Of a stretch of DNA of 64,000 bases, positions 1-12,185 are shown piece by piece (position 1 is the first letter of the stretch; every line of letters begins with the position of its first letter). The stretch covers positions 372,001 through 436,000 of the forward strand of contig NZ_CP012266.1 of the NCBI RefSeq assembly GCF_001277235.1, read 5' to 3'. A program made the translations under genes and the position numbers. Under the pieces are notes generated by a model, which worked only from the letters and a program-made list of their open reading frames with translations, had not been told where the DNA came from and did no database searches. Origin of the DNA: Cronobacter dublinensis subsp. dublinensis LMG 23823 (GTDB taxonomy: Bacteria; Pseudomonadota; Gammaproteobacteria; Enterobacterales; Enterobacteriaceae).

Positions 1-236
1 CCAATAACCAGCGGCGCTTCCGGTCCGACAATCGTCAGATCGATATTTTCACTCTGCGCAAAACGCAGCAGCGCCGGAATATCGGTCGGGCTGATAGCGA
101 CGTTTTGCAGCGCGGGCTCCAGCGCGGTACCAGCATTGCCTGGCGCGACATAGACGGTTTCAACCCGCGGCGACTGGACGGCTTTCCAGGCCAGCGCGTG
201 TTCGCGCCCGCCGTTGCCAATGACTAATACTTTCAT
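1..236 (-). CDS. purD: Phosphoribosylamine-glycine ligase PurD, N-terminal part
   Basis: This is the 5' end of a gene that runs off the left edge. PurD joins glycine to 5-phosphoribosylamine in an ATP-dependent step of purine synthesis. Read leftward from an ATG at 236, the protein begins MKVLVIGNGGREHALAWK, the glycine-rich start of the PurD N-terminal domain, and continues with the family stretch DLTIVGPEAPLV near the edge. It lies 13 bases after the purH stop on the same strand, so it is the second gene of the purHD operon and falls under the PurR operator upstream of purH. About 78 codons are visible. Identity is sure; completeness cannot be judged. Confidence 0.95.
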   Translation of the reverse strand, partial: MKVLVIGNGGREHALAWKAVQSPRVETVYVAPGNAGTALEPALQNVAISPTDIPALLRFAQSENIDLTIVGPEAPLVI

Positions 237-249
237 CGTTGCTCCGTGA

Positions 250-1839
250 TTAATGGCGGAAATGGCGCATGTCGGTGAAGATCATGGCGATGCCGTGCTC
301 GTCGGCAGCGGCGATAACCTCATCGTCGCGAATCGAACCGCCCGGCTGAATAACGCAGGTGATGCCCACGGCGGCCGCGGCGTCAATGCCGTCGCGGAAC
401 GGGAAGAACGCGTCAGAGGCCATTGATGAGCCTTTCACTTCCAGCCCTTCATCACCGGCTTTAATTCCGGCGATTTTCGCGGAATAGACGCGGCTCATCT
501 GACCGGCGCCGATACCGATGGTCATGTTCTCGCGGGCATAAACAATAGCGTTGGATTTCACAAATTTCGCTACTTTCCAGCAGAAGAGGGCGTCGCGCAG
601 CTCCTGTTCGGTCGGCTGGCGTTTGGTCACGACGCGCAGATCGCCTTCGGTCACCATACCAAGATCGCGATCCTGCACCAGCAGGCCGCCATTGACGCGT
701 TTGAAATCCAGACCCGGTACGCGAGCCTGCCATTCGCCGCAAACCAGCACGCGGACATTTTGCTTCGCGGCGGTGATCTTCAGCGCTTCTTCACTGGCGG
801 ACGGGGCAATGATGACCTCAACGAACTGGCGGGAGATGATCGACTGCGCGGTTTCGGCATCCAGCTCGCGGTTAAACGCGATGATGCCGCCAAAGGCGGA
901 CGTCGGGTCGGTTTGATATGCGCGGTTATAAGCCTCAAGCGCAGAATCGCTGACGGCCACGCCGCACGGGTTGGCGTGCTTCACGATAACGCAGGCCGGT
1001 TCGCTGAATTCTTTCACGCACTCCAGCGCCGCGTCGGTATCAGCGATGTTGTTATAGGAAAGCGCTTTGCCCTGAACCTGTTGTGCGGTCGCGACAGAAG
1101 CTTCCTTGATTTCTTCTTCTATATAGAAGGCAGCGTGCTGATGGCTGTTTTCGCCGTAGCGCATATCCTGCTTCTTAATAAAGTTCAGATTGAGCGTGCG
1201 CGGGAAGCGGCCGGAAGGCGCTGTCGTTTCGCCGTGATAGGCCGGCACCAGGCTGCCGAAGTAGTTGGCAATCATGCTGTCATAGGCGGCGGTGTGCTCG
1301 AAGGCTTTAATCGCGAGATCGAAACGGGTATCAAAGGTCAGCGAGCCGTTATTGGCGTCCAGCTCGTTAATGATGGCGCTGTAGTCGCTGCTCTTAACGA
1401 CGATGGCCACATCTTTATGGTTCTTGGCGGCGGAGCGGACCATGGTCGGGCCGCCGATGTCGATATTTTCCACCGCGTCTTCAAGCGTGCAGCCGTCACG
1501 CGCAACGGTCTGTGCGAACGGATAAAGGTTTACCACAACCATATCAATCGGGGAGATAGCGTGCTGCGCCATGGTGTCGTCATCCTGACCGCGGCGTCCC
1601 AGAATGCCGCCGTGCACTTTCGGGTGCAGCGTTTTGACGCGACCGTCCATCATCTCCGGAAACCCGGTGTAGTCGGAGACTTCCGTCACCGGCAGACCAG
1701 CCTGCGCCAGAAGGCTGGCCGTACCACCGGTTGAGAGGAGTTCGACGCCGCGTGCAGAGAGAGCGCGCGCGAAGTCGACGATACCGGCTTTGTCAGAAAC
1801 GCTGAGCAGAGCGCGGCGTACAGGACGAGGTTGTTGCAT
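250..1839 (-). CDS. purH: Bifunctional AICAR transformylase/IMP cyclohydrolase PurH
   Basis: PurH catalyses the last two steps of IMP synthesis: formylation of AICAR using 10-formyl-tetrahydrofolate, then ring closure. The 529-residue protein has the usual length. The N-terminal cyclohydrolase domain carries the methylglyoxal-synthase-like fold signature (GRVKTLHPKVHGGIL, about residues 66-80). The C-terminal transformylase domain carries KHANPCG at 287-293, the known catalytic Lys-His region. It is the first gene of purHD and is divergent from the rRNA operon, as at E. coli rrnE. A PurR operator lies about 120 bases upstream and overlaps the likely promoter. Confidence 0.98.
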   Translation of the reverse strand: MQQPRPVRRALLSVSDKAGIVDFARALSARGVELLSTGGTASLLAQAGLPVTEVSDYTGFPEMMDGRVKTLHPKVHGGILGRRGQDDDTMAQHAISPIDMVVVNLYPFAQTVARDGCTLEDAVENIDIGGPTMVRSAAKNHKDVAIVVKSSDYSAIINELDANNGSLTFDTRFDLAIKAFEHTAAYDSMIANYFGSLVPAYHGETTAPSGRFPRTLNLNFIKKQDMRYGENSHQHAAFYIEEEIKEASVATAQQVQGKALSYNNIADTDAALECVKEFSEPACVIVKHANPCGVAVSDSALEAYNRAYQTDPTSAFGGIIAFNRELDAETAQSIISRQFVEVIIAPSASEEALKITAAKQNVRVLVCGEWQARVPGLDFKRVNGGLLVQDRDLGMVTEGDLRVVTKRQPTEQELRDALFCWKVAKFVKSNAIVYARENMTIGIGAGQMSRVYSAKIAGIKAGDEGLEVKGSSMASDAFFPFRDGIDAAAAVGITCVIQPGGSIRDDEVIAAADEHGIAMIFTDMRHFRH

Positions 1840-1951
1840 GTATAAATCCCCTGGATTTGATCATTACAGAAGAGCGTTAGCGAAATTCCAGCTTTTTTCG
1901 CTGAAATCCGACTCACGCTCCTCAAAAAGAGCGCTTCAGTAACAGGGCTGC

Positions 1952-1973
1952 ATTGTAGCGAAAACGTTTGCGT
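1952..1973 (-). promoter_or_regulatory. purHD promoter region with PurR operator
   Basis: Read on the minus strand, 1973-1958 is ACGCAAACGTTTTCGC, a near-perfect PurR box (consensus ACGCAAACGTTTTCGT). It abuts a TACAAT -10 hexamer at 1957-1952, so repressor binding would block RNA polymerase. The arrangement matches the known control of purHD by PurR with hypoxanthine or guanine. The -35 element is not clear. Confidence 0.85.
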
Positions 1974-2090
1974 GGCGCTCGCAAAATTTCGGCATCATAA
2001 CGGATTGTGGATAACTCTGTGTGCAAATGCGTATAAGACGGGGTTTTGCTGGGGAATGCAGCAGTCAGACATTTTTATGTCATTTTCCTG
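1974..2090 (+). other. Upstream activating region of the rRNA operon
   Basis: Together with the promoters and leader this fills the gene-free stretch from 1840 to 2415. The segment just before the P1 -35 element is A/T-rich (for example gacatttttatgtcattttc at 2068-2087), as expected for an UP element. The usual Fis sites should lie further upstream, but the Fis consensus is too loose to place them by eye. No coding sequence is seen. Confidence 0.5.
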
Positions 2091-2127
2091 TTGCGGTGAA
2101 AAGAGAACTCCCTATAATGCGCCTCCA
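2091..2127 (+). promoter_or_regulatory. rRNA operon promoter P1
   Basis: The -35 TTGCGG (2091-2096) and -10 TATAAT (2113-2118) are separated by 16 bases. They are followed by a GC-rich discriminator (GCGCCTCC) and a likely start at A2127. The short spacer and GC-rich discriminator are hallmarks of rrn P1 promoters under stringent (ppGpp/DksA) and growth-rate control. Confidence 0.92.
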
Positions 2128-2199
2128 TCGACACGGCGCTGATGAGAAACATCACACAGCGACGGTGAGTCGGAAAGAGAAAAACCCTGAAATTAAGGG

Positions 2200-2235
2200 T
2201 TGACTCTGAAAGAGGAAAGCGTAATATACGCCACC
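2200..2235 (+). promoter_or_regulatory. rRNA operon promoter P2
   Basis: The -35 TTGACT (2200-2205) and -10 TAATAT (2222-2227) are 16 bases apart and about 109 bases downstream of P1. This matches the tandem P1-P2 arrangement of enterobacterial rRNA operons. Confidence 0.88.
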
Positions 2236-2267
2236 TCGCGACAGCAGGCTGAAAGCCGCGTCGCACC

Positions 2268-2303
2268 GCTCTTTAACAATTTATCAGACAATCTGTGTGG
2301 GCA
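2268..2303 (+). promoter_or_regulatory. rrn leader: boxA antiterminator and RNase III stem
   Basis: GCTCTTTAACAA at 2268-2279 is the Nus-dependent boxA. The segment 2284-2303 is complementary, apart from one G-U pair, to 3980-3998 beyond the 16S gene. The two form the long stem that RNase III cuts to release precursor 16S rRNA. Confidence 0.88.
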
Positions 2304-2415
2304 CTCGGGGCACTGATATCTTAACGTCTTCGGACGATAAATGATTATCAAGTCTCAAGTGAACAACAGTTAATTCATTACGAACTAACAGTTTAATTCT
2401 TTGAGCATCAAACTT

Positions 2416-3956
<1,541 letters not shown>

Positions 3957-4036
3957 CCTGCAAGATACAACCTCGTAGTGCTCACACAGATTGTCTGATA
4001 GAAAAGTAAAGAAGCAGGGTTGTCTGCGAAAGCGAA

Positions 4037-4112
4037 GTCCCTTTCGTCTAGAGGCCCAGGACACCGCCCTTTCACGGCGGTAACAGGGGTTCGAATCCCC
4101 TAAGGGACGCCA
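4037..4112 (+). tRNA. gltV: tRNA-Glu (anticodon UUC)
   Basis: This 76-base cloverleaf has the encoded CCA end. The acceptor stem is GTCCCTT/AAGGGAC, the anticodon loop CTTTCAC carries TTC, and the T arm is AGGGGTTCGAATCCCCT. It is the only tRNA in the 16S-23S spacer. In E. coli a lone tRNA-Glu spacer marks rrnB, C, E and G, whereas rrnD has Ile-Ala. Confidence 0.97.
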
Positions 4113-4185
4113 CCTGCTGGTAATGAGTGAAAGGCGTTACCGATTAATATCTCAAAACTGACTGTTAAGTCACGTTTGAGATATT

Positions 4186-4198
4186 TGCTCTTTAACAA
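4186..4198 (+). promoter_or_regulatory. Spacer boxA antiterminator
   Basis: TGCTCTTTAACAA upstream of the 23S gene repeats the leader boxA. A second antitermination site before 23S is standard for these operons. Confidence 0.8.
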
Positions 4199-4314
4199 TC
4201 CGGAACAAGCTGAAAATTGAAACAGACACGCTGTTGCATTCTTCCGTAAATAAGGAATGCGCGGTGTGTCAGAGTCTCTCAAACTCGCAGCACGAAGACT
4301 TCTTCGGGTTGTGA

Positions 4315-7218
<2,904 letters not shown>

Positions 7219-7305
7219 ACAACGCCAAAGAAGTCTGGCGTGTTGAGAGACAATTCAGCTTGTGACGGATAACGTTCATGGCGTAAGCGGTGGACGGACA
7301 GAATT

Positions 7306-7425
7306 TGCCTGGCGGCTGTAGCGCGGTGGTCCCACCTGACCCCATGCCGAACTCAGAAGTGAAACGCCGTAGCGCCGATGGTAGTGTGGGGCCTCCCCAT
7401 GCGAGAGTAGGGAACTGCCAGGCAT
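7306..7425 (+). rRNA. rrf: 5S ribosomal RNA, first copy
   Basis: A 120-base 5S gene from TGCCTGGCGGC to CTGCCAGGCAT, with complementary ends forming helix I. It differs from the second copy at only one base that I can see (GGGGCCTCC here, GGGGTCTCC there). Confidence 0.97.
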
Positions 7426-7437
7426 CAAATTTAGTGT

Positions 7438-7513
7438 GCTGATATGGCTCAGTTGGTAGAGCGCACCCTTGGTAAGGGTGAGGTCCCCAGTTCGACTCTG
7501 GGTATCAGCACCA
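7438..7513 (+). tRNA. thrV: tRNA-Thr (anticodon GGU)
   Basis: This 76-base cloverleaf has the encoded CCA end. The acceptor stem is GCTGATA/TATCAGC and the anticodon loop CTTGGTA carries GGT. It sits between two 5S genes, exactly the distal arrangement found in E. coli only at rrnD (rrfD-thrV-rrfF). Confidence 0.97.
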
Positions 7514-7548
7514 GTTTTTCGGTTAAAGTTCGGCATTTAAAAAGAATT

Positions 7549-7668
7549 TGCCTGGCGGCTGTAGCGCGGTGGTCCCACCTGACCCCATGCCGAACTCAGA
7601 AGTGAAACGCCGTAGCGCCGATGGTAGTGTGGGGTCTCCCCATGCGAGAGTAGGGAACTGCCAGGCAT
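7549..7668 (+). rRNA. rrf: 5S ribosomal RNA, second copy
   Basis: A second full 120-base 5S gene, 35 bases after the tRNA-Thr and nearly identical to the first. It corresponds to E. coli rrfF at the distal end of rrnD. Confidence 0.97.
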
Positions 7669-7679
7669 CAAATAAACGG

Positions 7680-7712
7680 AAAAGCCTCATGCGAAAGCAT
7701 GGGGCTTTTTTG
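7680..7712 (+). terminator. rRNA operon terminator
   Basis: An AAAGCCtCATGC / GCATGgGGCTTT hairpin with a GAAA tetraloop is followed by a T run, only 12 bases after the last 5S gene. It is a strong intrinsic terminator. Confidence 0.93.
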
Positions 7713-7783
7713 TTTTCTGCGATTAACTCTTCCGGCAGCTGCCGCACCCTCTCTTACCTTCATCACCTATTCCTGAGATAGCG

Positions 7784-7787
7784 CTAC
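7784..7787. repeat. Target-site duplication, left copy (CTAC)
   Basis: CTAC immediately precedes the left inverted repeat and recurs at 9009-9012 directly after the right end. A retained perfect duplication suggests simple transposition without later rearrangement across the element. Confidence 0.88.
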
Positions 7788-7816
7788 TGACCTGCCCCCA
7801 GTATTAGATACAACCG

Positions 7817-8641
7817 TCAGTTAGTAATGTCGGTTTGTTTATCTTCATATTTTTCATTTCGCCACCGTGCTGCAAACTCTGATGGCGTCTGATAATTCAG
7901 TGCCGAATGTGGACGACACTCGTTATAATCCTGCCGCCAGTCATTAATGATTTTCCTGGCGTGAACGATATCGCTGAACCAGTGCTCATTCAGACATTCA
8001 TCGCGAAATCGTCCGTTAAAGCTCTCAATAAATCCGTTCTGCGTTGGCTTGCCCGGCTGGATTAAGCGCAACTCAACACCATGCTCAAAGGCCCATTGAT
8101 CCAGTACGCGGCAGGTAAACTCCGGCCCCTGGTCAGTTCTTATTGTCGCCGGATAGCCTCGAAACAGTGCAATGCTGTCCAGTATACGCGTGACCTGAAC
8201 GCCTGAAATCCCGAATGCTGTGGTAATTGTCAGGCACTCCTTCGTGAAGTCGTCCACACAGGTCAGGCACTTTATCCTGCGACCGGTGGCCAGTGCGTCC
8301 ATGACGAAATCCATCGACCAGGTCAGGTTGGGCGCTTCCGGGCGGAGCAGCGGCAGACGTTCCGTTGCCAGTCCTTTACGACGTCGTCTGCGTTTTACGC
8401 CCAGCCCGCTGAGATGATAAAGACGGTACACGCGCTTGTGATTAACCTGAAGGCCTTCACGGCGCAGTAATTGCCAGATGCGGCGGTAGCCAAAACGCCT
8501 GCGCTCCAGTGCCAGCTCAATAATGCGCTCTGATAAATGCGCATCAACCGCCGGACGCTGAGCCTCGTAGCGGCAGGTCGACAGAGACAAACCTGTAAGC
8601 CTGCAGGCTCGACGTTGCGACAGACCGGTTGCATCACACAT
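7817..8641 (-). CDS. IS3-family transposase OrfB (DDE integrase core)
   Basis: This is the catalytic half of the transposase. It carries an N-terminal HTH_21-like region and an rve integrase core. The acidic triad is visible: D111 (WSMDF), D170 (IRTDQGPEF) and E206 (NGFIESFNG). The D-to-E interval of 35 residues is canonical for IS3. The frame is open upstream of the ATG at 8641 and overlaps the end of orfA. The natural product is therefore probably an OrfAB fusion made by -1 slippage near GCGAAAG (about 8678-8684), giving ...GRKVLTTGQKREAVEF.... No premature stop is seen. Confidence 0.93.
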   Translation of the reverse strand: MCDATGLSQRRACRLTGLSLSTCRYEAQRPAVDAHLSERIIELALERRRFGYRRIWQLLRREGLQVNHKRVYRLYHLSGLGVKRRRRRKGLATERLPLLRPEAPNLTWSMDFVMDALATGRRIKCLTCVDDFTKECLTITTAFGISGVQVTRILDSIALFRGYPATIRTDQGPEFTCRVLDQWAFEHGVELRLIQPGKPTQNGFIESFNGRFRDECLNEHWFSDIVHARKIINDWRQDYNECRPHSALNYQTPSEFAARWRNEKYEDKQTDITN

Positions 8642-8673
8642 AAACTCAACGGCTTCCCGCTTCTGGCCTGTCG

Positions 8674-8937
8674 TCAGTACTTTCGCCCCAGAGCCACCTG
8701 AAGCGCCTCCTTATCCAGCATGGCTTCGGCAAGCAGCTTCTTGAGTCTGGCGTTCTCTTCCTCAAGCGACTTCAGGCGCTTAACCTCGGGCACCTCCATA
8801 CCGCCATACTTCTTGCGCCAGGTGTAAAAGGTGGCGTCGGAAATGGCGTGCTTACGGCAGAGCTCACGGGCAGAAACCCCGGCTTCAGCCTCGCGGAGGA
8901 TACTGATGATCTGTTCGTCGGAAAAACGCTTCTTCAT
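8674..8937 (-). CDS. IS3-family transposase OrfA
   Basis: This 87-residue DNA-binding subunit has a helix-turn-helix of the HTH_8 type (ISDATFYTWRKKYGG, about residues 32-46). A leucine-zipper-like coiled coil follows (residues 55-78, EEENARLKKLLAEAML) and mediates multimerisation in this family. It recognises the element's terminal repeats. It starts with ATG 71 bases inside the right end and overlaps the orfB frame at its 3' end. Confidence 0.92.
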   Translation of the reverse strand: MKKRFSDEQIISILREAEAGVSARELCRKHAISDATFYTWRKKYGGMEVPEVKRLKSLEEENARLKKLLAEAMLDKEALQVALGRKY

Positions 8938-9018
8938 GGGGATGTCCTCATGTGGCTTATGAAGACATTACTAACATCGCGGTGTATTAATCAACGGGGA
9001 GCAGGTCACTACACCTGT

Positions 9019-9045
9019 AAAAAAGCCCCGCTCAGGTGAGCGGGG
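9019..9045 (-). terminator. Terminator of the yhdWXYZ operon
   Basis: On the minus strand a CCCCGCTCA / TGAGCGGGG hairpin is followed by CTTTTTT, 21 bases past the yhdZ stop. The insertion sequence lies immediately beyond it. Confidence 0.93.
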
Positions 9046-9066
9046 ATTAACCGTATAATCCCTTTA

Positions 9067-9825
9067 TTAATGAATAACCTGGGAGAGAAATGCACGGGTG
9101 CGTTCTGAGCGTGGACTGGAGAAAAACGCCTGCGGCGGCGCTTCCTCTACAATCTCACCTCTGTCCATAAAGATAACCCGGTCGGCGACGGTACGCGCAA
9201 AGCCCATTTCATGCGTTACGCACAGCATAGTCATGCCAGATTCCGCCAGACCAATCATCGTATCCAGCACTTCTTTTACCATCTCCGGATCAAGGGCTGA
9301 GGTTGGTTCATCAAACAGCATGATTTTAGGTTTCATACACAGCGAGCGGGCGATGGCCACGCGCTGCTGCTGTCCGCCGGAGATCTGTCCCGGAAATTTA
9401 TGTGCATGCTCCGCGATACGCACTCTTTCCAGATAATGCATCGCCAGCGCTTCGGCCTCTTTTTTAGGGAGCTTACGCACCCAAATCGGTGCCAGCGTAC
9501 AGTTCTGCAATACGGTCAGATGTGGGAACAAATTAAAATGCTGAAATACCATGCCCACTTCAGTACGTACTTTCTCGATATTTCGCAGGTCGTCGTTAAG
9601 CTCAATGCCATCAACGACGATGCGACCTTGCTGATGCTCTTCCAGATGGTTAATACAGCGGATCGTGGTGGATTTCCCGGAGCCGGATGGCCCGCAAAGC
9701 ACAATACGTTCCCCTTGTTTCACCTTCAGATTAATATCTTTCAGCACATGAAACTGACCGTACCATTTATTGACGTTTTCCAGCGTAATCATCGCGTCGG
9801 CAGGCTGCAGTGTAATTTGACTCAT
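9067..9825 (-). CDS. yhdZ: Amino-acid ABC transporter ATPase YhdZ (AapP type)
   Basis: This is the cytoplasmic ATPase that powers a polar amino-acid importer. The 252 residues show Walker A GPSGSGKST (45-53), a Q-loop (FQHF near 95), the signature ISGGQQQ (148-154), Walker B IMLFDEP (168-174) with D-loop SALDP, and the switch His in VTHEM (about 205). All catalytic residues are present. It is the last gene of yhdWXYZ, 8 bases after yhdY, and is followed by a strong terminator. The family resembles the broad-specificity Rhizobium AapJQMP system; the substrate here is inferred. Confidence 0.95.
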   Translation of the reverse strand: MSQITLQPADAMITLENVNKWYGQFHVLKDINLKVKQGERIVLCGPSGSGKSTTIRCINHLEEHQQGRIVVDGIELNDDLRNIEKVRTEVGMVFQHFNLFPHLTVLQNCTLAPIWVRKLPKKEAEALAMHYLERVRIAEHAHKFPGQISGGQQQRVAIARSLCMKPKIMLFDEPTSALDPEMVKEVLDTMIGLAESGMTMLCVTHEMGFARTVADRVIFMDRGEIVEEAPPQAFFSSPRSERTRAFLSQVIH

Positions 9826-9833
9826 GGTTATCC

Positions 9834-10931
9834 TCAGTGCGGCGTACGCCCGGTGTGAAAGCGCTTTTCCAGATGCTGGCTGTAGCGCGACATGCTAAAG
9901 CAGAAGATCCAGTAGATCAGCGCGGCGAAAACATAGCCCTCCGTCGACATCCCGAGCCATGCGGGATCGACGGTTGCCTGCTGCACGCTACTGAACAGAT
10001 CGAAAAGGCCGATAATAATGACCAGACTGGTGTCTTTAAAAAGGGCGATGATCGTATTCACGAGGCCCGGGATCACCAGTTTTAACGCCTGTGGCAGAAT
10101 AACCAGCCCCTGCGTTTTCCAGTAACCCAGCGCCAGCGATTCCGCCGCTTCGTATTGCCCCTTAGGCAAGGCCTGTAATCCGCCGCGCACCACTTCCGCC
10201 ACATAGGCAGACTGGAACAAAATCACCCCAACCAGCGCGCGAATAAGTTTGTCGATGCTGGTTCCTTCCGCCATAAACAGCGGCAGCATCACGGATGACA
10301 TAAACAGCACCGTGATAAGCGGCACGCCGCGCCAGAACTCAATAAAGATAACCGACAGCACCCGCACGACCGGCATCCGGGAGCGGCGTCCTAGTGCCAG
10401 CAAAATACCGAGCGGCAGCGCACCGGCGATCCCCACCGCGGCGATAATCAGCGTCAGCGTCAGGCCGCCCCACTGGCGGGTCTCCACACGATCAAGGCCC
10501 AGGAAGCCGCCATACAGCAACCCCCACACCACAATCGGGTAAGCCACTGCCCAGCAGGCGATATAGCGACCGCGTCGCGGCAGCGCGTTCCAGAACATCG
10601 GCACGATGGAAAGCAAGCCGATAAGCAACGCCAGATTAATACGCCAGCGTTCGTCATGCGGGTACAGCCCATACATAAACTGGCCGAAGCGGGCATGAAT
10701 AAACACCCAACAGGCGCCGTCTTTCGTGCAGTCCGCGCGCGTGGTGCCCACCCAGTTAGCCTGAAAAAGCGCCCAGTTGAGCAGCGGCGGGATCAGCTCC
10801 CACATCAGCCACAGACAAAACAATGTCAGCAGGCTGTTGCCCCAGCTGGAGAACAGATTTTTGCGTACCCACCCCAGCGCGCCACGATTGACCGGGCGTG
10901 CTAAGGCTGGCGATATCGCTTTTGTCGTCAT
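9834..10931 (-). CDS. yhdY: Amino-acid ABC transporter permease YhdY (AapM type)
   Basis: One of two membrane subunits of the importer. The 365-residue protein has several hydrophobic segments, the first two flanking a long periplasmic loop (about residues 55-105). The C-terminal half holds the BPD_transp_1 core with the EAA-like loop that contacts the ATPase (LQALPKGQYEAAESLALGY, about residues 250-270). It pairs with YhdX; the genes are 3 bases apart and surely co-translated. Confidence 0.94.
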   Translation of the reverse strand: MTTKAISPALARPVNRGALGWVRKNLFSSWGNSLLTLFCLWLMWELIPPLLNWALFQANWVGTTRADCTKDGACWVFIHARFGQFMYGLYPHDERWRINLALLIGLLSIVPMFWNALPRRGRYIACWAVAYPIVVWGLLYGGFLGLDRVETRQWGGLTLTLIIAAVGIAGALPLGILLALGRRSRMPVVRVLSVIFIEFWRGVPLITVLFMSSVMLPLFMAEGTSIDKLIRALVGVILFQSAYVAEVVRGGLQALPKGQYEAAESLALGYWKTQGLVILPQALKLVIPGLVNTIIALFKDTSLVIIIGLFDLFSSVQQATVDPAWLGMSTEGYVFAALIYWIFCFSMSRYSQHLEKRFHTGRTPH

Positions 10932-10934
10932 GGT

Positions 10935-12116
10935 TTAGCGCTCCACCAGGGCTATACGCCGGTTATACAGGTTCATCAGTAGCGAAATTGACAGGCTGAT
11001 AATGAGGTAAACGGACATCGTGATCGCAATCGTCTCGATAGCCTGGCCGGTCTGGTTCAGTACGGTGCCCGCGAACAGCGACACCATATCCGGATAACCG
11101 ATAGCGGCGGCAAGCGACGAGTTTTTCACAATATTCAGATACTGACTGGTCAGCGGCGGAATGATGACGCGCATCGCCTGCGGAATAATCACCTGGCGCA
11201 GCGTCACCGGGTTCGGCAGGCCTAACGAGCGGGCTGCCTCGTGCTGTCCATGTGGAACGGACAAGATCCCGGCGCGAATAATCTCGGCGATAAAGGCCGA
11301 GGTATAGACGGAAAGCGCCAGCGTCAGGGCTGCCAGTTCCGGGATCAGCGCCAGCCCGCCGCGGAAGTTAAACCCGCGAAGCTCAGGCACATCCCAGTGC
11401 AGCGCCGGCCCAAAGATCAGATGCGCCAGCAGCGGCAGCACGACGATAAGCAACAGCAGCGTCGGCCAGGTGCGCCGCAATTGCCCGGTCTTCATCTGAT
11501 GCTTTTTATTAAAGCGATAAAGCCCGTAAGCCAGCGCCAGCGCAATGATGACGGCACCGACAAACGCCAGCGCGCCTTCACCCGCCTCTGGCGAGGGCAG
11601 GTAGAGCCCGCGATTGCTCAGAAACGCCAGCTCAAAAGCGCTCACCGCCTGCCGTGGCCCCGGCAAGTTGCGCAGCACCGCGAAATACCAGAAGAAGATC
11701 TGCAACAGTGGGGGAATATTGCGGAACGTCTCGATATAAATCGTAGAGAGCTTACGCAGCAGCCAGTTATCAGACAGGCGCGCAAGTCCGATAAAAAAGC
11801 CGAGGAACGAGGCGAAAACGATACAGAGCGCGGAGACCAGCAGCGTATTCATCAGGCCGACCAGGAAAACGCGGCCATACGTGTTGCCTTCCTCATAGTC
11901 GATCAGATGCTGGACGATGCCAAACCCGGCGCTGCGATCCAGAAACGCAAACCCCGATGTAATGCCCCGGTTATTCAGGTTGGTAATGGTGTTGTGAATT
12001 AAATACGCGGCGATACCAAGAACGACCACAATCGCCACAATCTGGTACAGCCATGCGCGAACCGCAGGGCTGGAAAGGGAGAGAGGTCCTTTCACGCCAG
12101 GGCGTCGATGGAACAT
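10935..12116 (-). CDS. yhdX: Amino-acid ABC transporter permease YhdX (AapQ type)
   Basis: The second permease subunit has 393 residues. It shows an N-terminal transmembrane segment (about residues 25-42), an early membrane pair around 80-120, an inserted loop, and the conserved EAA segment (SVPHGQHEAARSLGL). The long insertion between the first permease helices is typical of the AapQ/M subfamily. It follows yhdW, from which it is separated by a 69-base gap holding a very stable hairpin. Confidence 0.94.
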   Translation of the reverse strand: MFHRRPGVKGPLSLSSPAVRAWLYQIVAIVVVLGIAAYLIHNTITNLNNRGITSGFAFLDRSAGFGIVQHLIDYEEGNTYGRVFLVGLMNTLLVSALCIVFASFLGFFIGLARLSDNWLLRKLSTIYIETFRNIPPLLQIFFWYFAVLRNLPGPRQAVSAFELAFLSNRGLYLPSPEAGEGALAFVGAVIIALALAYGLYRFNKKHQMKTGQLRRTWPTLLLLIVVLPLLAHLIFGPALHWDVPELRGFNFRGGLALIPELAALTLALSVYTSAFIAEIIRAGILSVPHGQHEAARSLGLPNPVTLRQVIIPQAMRVIIPPLTSQYLNIVKNSSLAAAIGYPDMVSLFAGTVLNQTGQAIETIAITMSVYLIISLSISLLMNLYNRRIALVER

Positions 12117-12148
12117 AAGTAAACCTCAGGCAACCATAACTCTGGGCT

Positions 12149-12170
12149 GGGCGCCGCCGAAGCGACGCCC
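12149..12170 (-). promoter_or_regulatory. Intercistronic hairpin between yhdW and yhdX
   Basis: On the minus strand, a nine-pair stem (one pair is U-G) is closed by a UUCG tetraloop: GGGCGTCGC-TTCG-GCGGCGCCC overlaps these pairings. No T run follows, so it is not a standard terminator. Such hairpins after binding-protein genes often protect the upstream mRNA from 3' exonucleases and make binding protein exceed permease. That role is inference here. Confidence 0.65.
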
Positions 12171-12185
12171 GTAACGGCGTAATAC

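Larger units (their letters stand above)
7788..9008 (-). mobile_element. IS3-family insertion sequence (IS407-type), intact
   Basis: The element is 1221 bp. Its ends are imperfect inverted repeats: the left end starts TGACCTGCCCCCA and the right end, read on the minus strand, starts TGACCTGCTCCCC. It is flanked by a 4-bp duplication, CTAC at 7784-7787 and at 9009-9012. It holds two overlapping minus-strand frames, orfA and orfB, joined by an apparent -1 frameshift. Terminal sequence, 4-bp duplication and the two-frame layout fit the IS407 group. It sits between the rRNA terminator and the yhdZ terminator, so it disrupts no gene. All parts look functional. Confidence 0.93.

Noticed and set aside
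760..1734. A 324-codon plus-strand frame opposite purH
   Set aside because: It lies wholly antisense to a complete, conserved gene. The product is rich in Arg/His/Val with no family resemblance, as expected from GC-rich codon structure read on the other strand.
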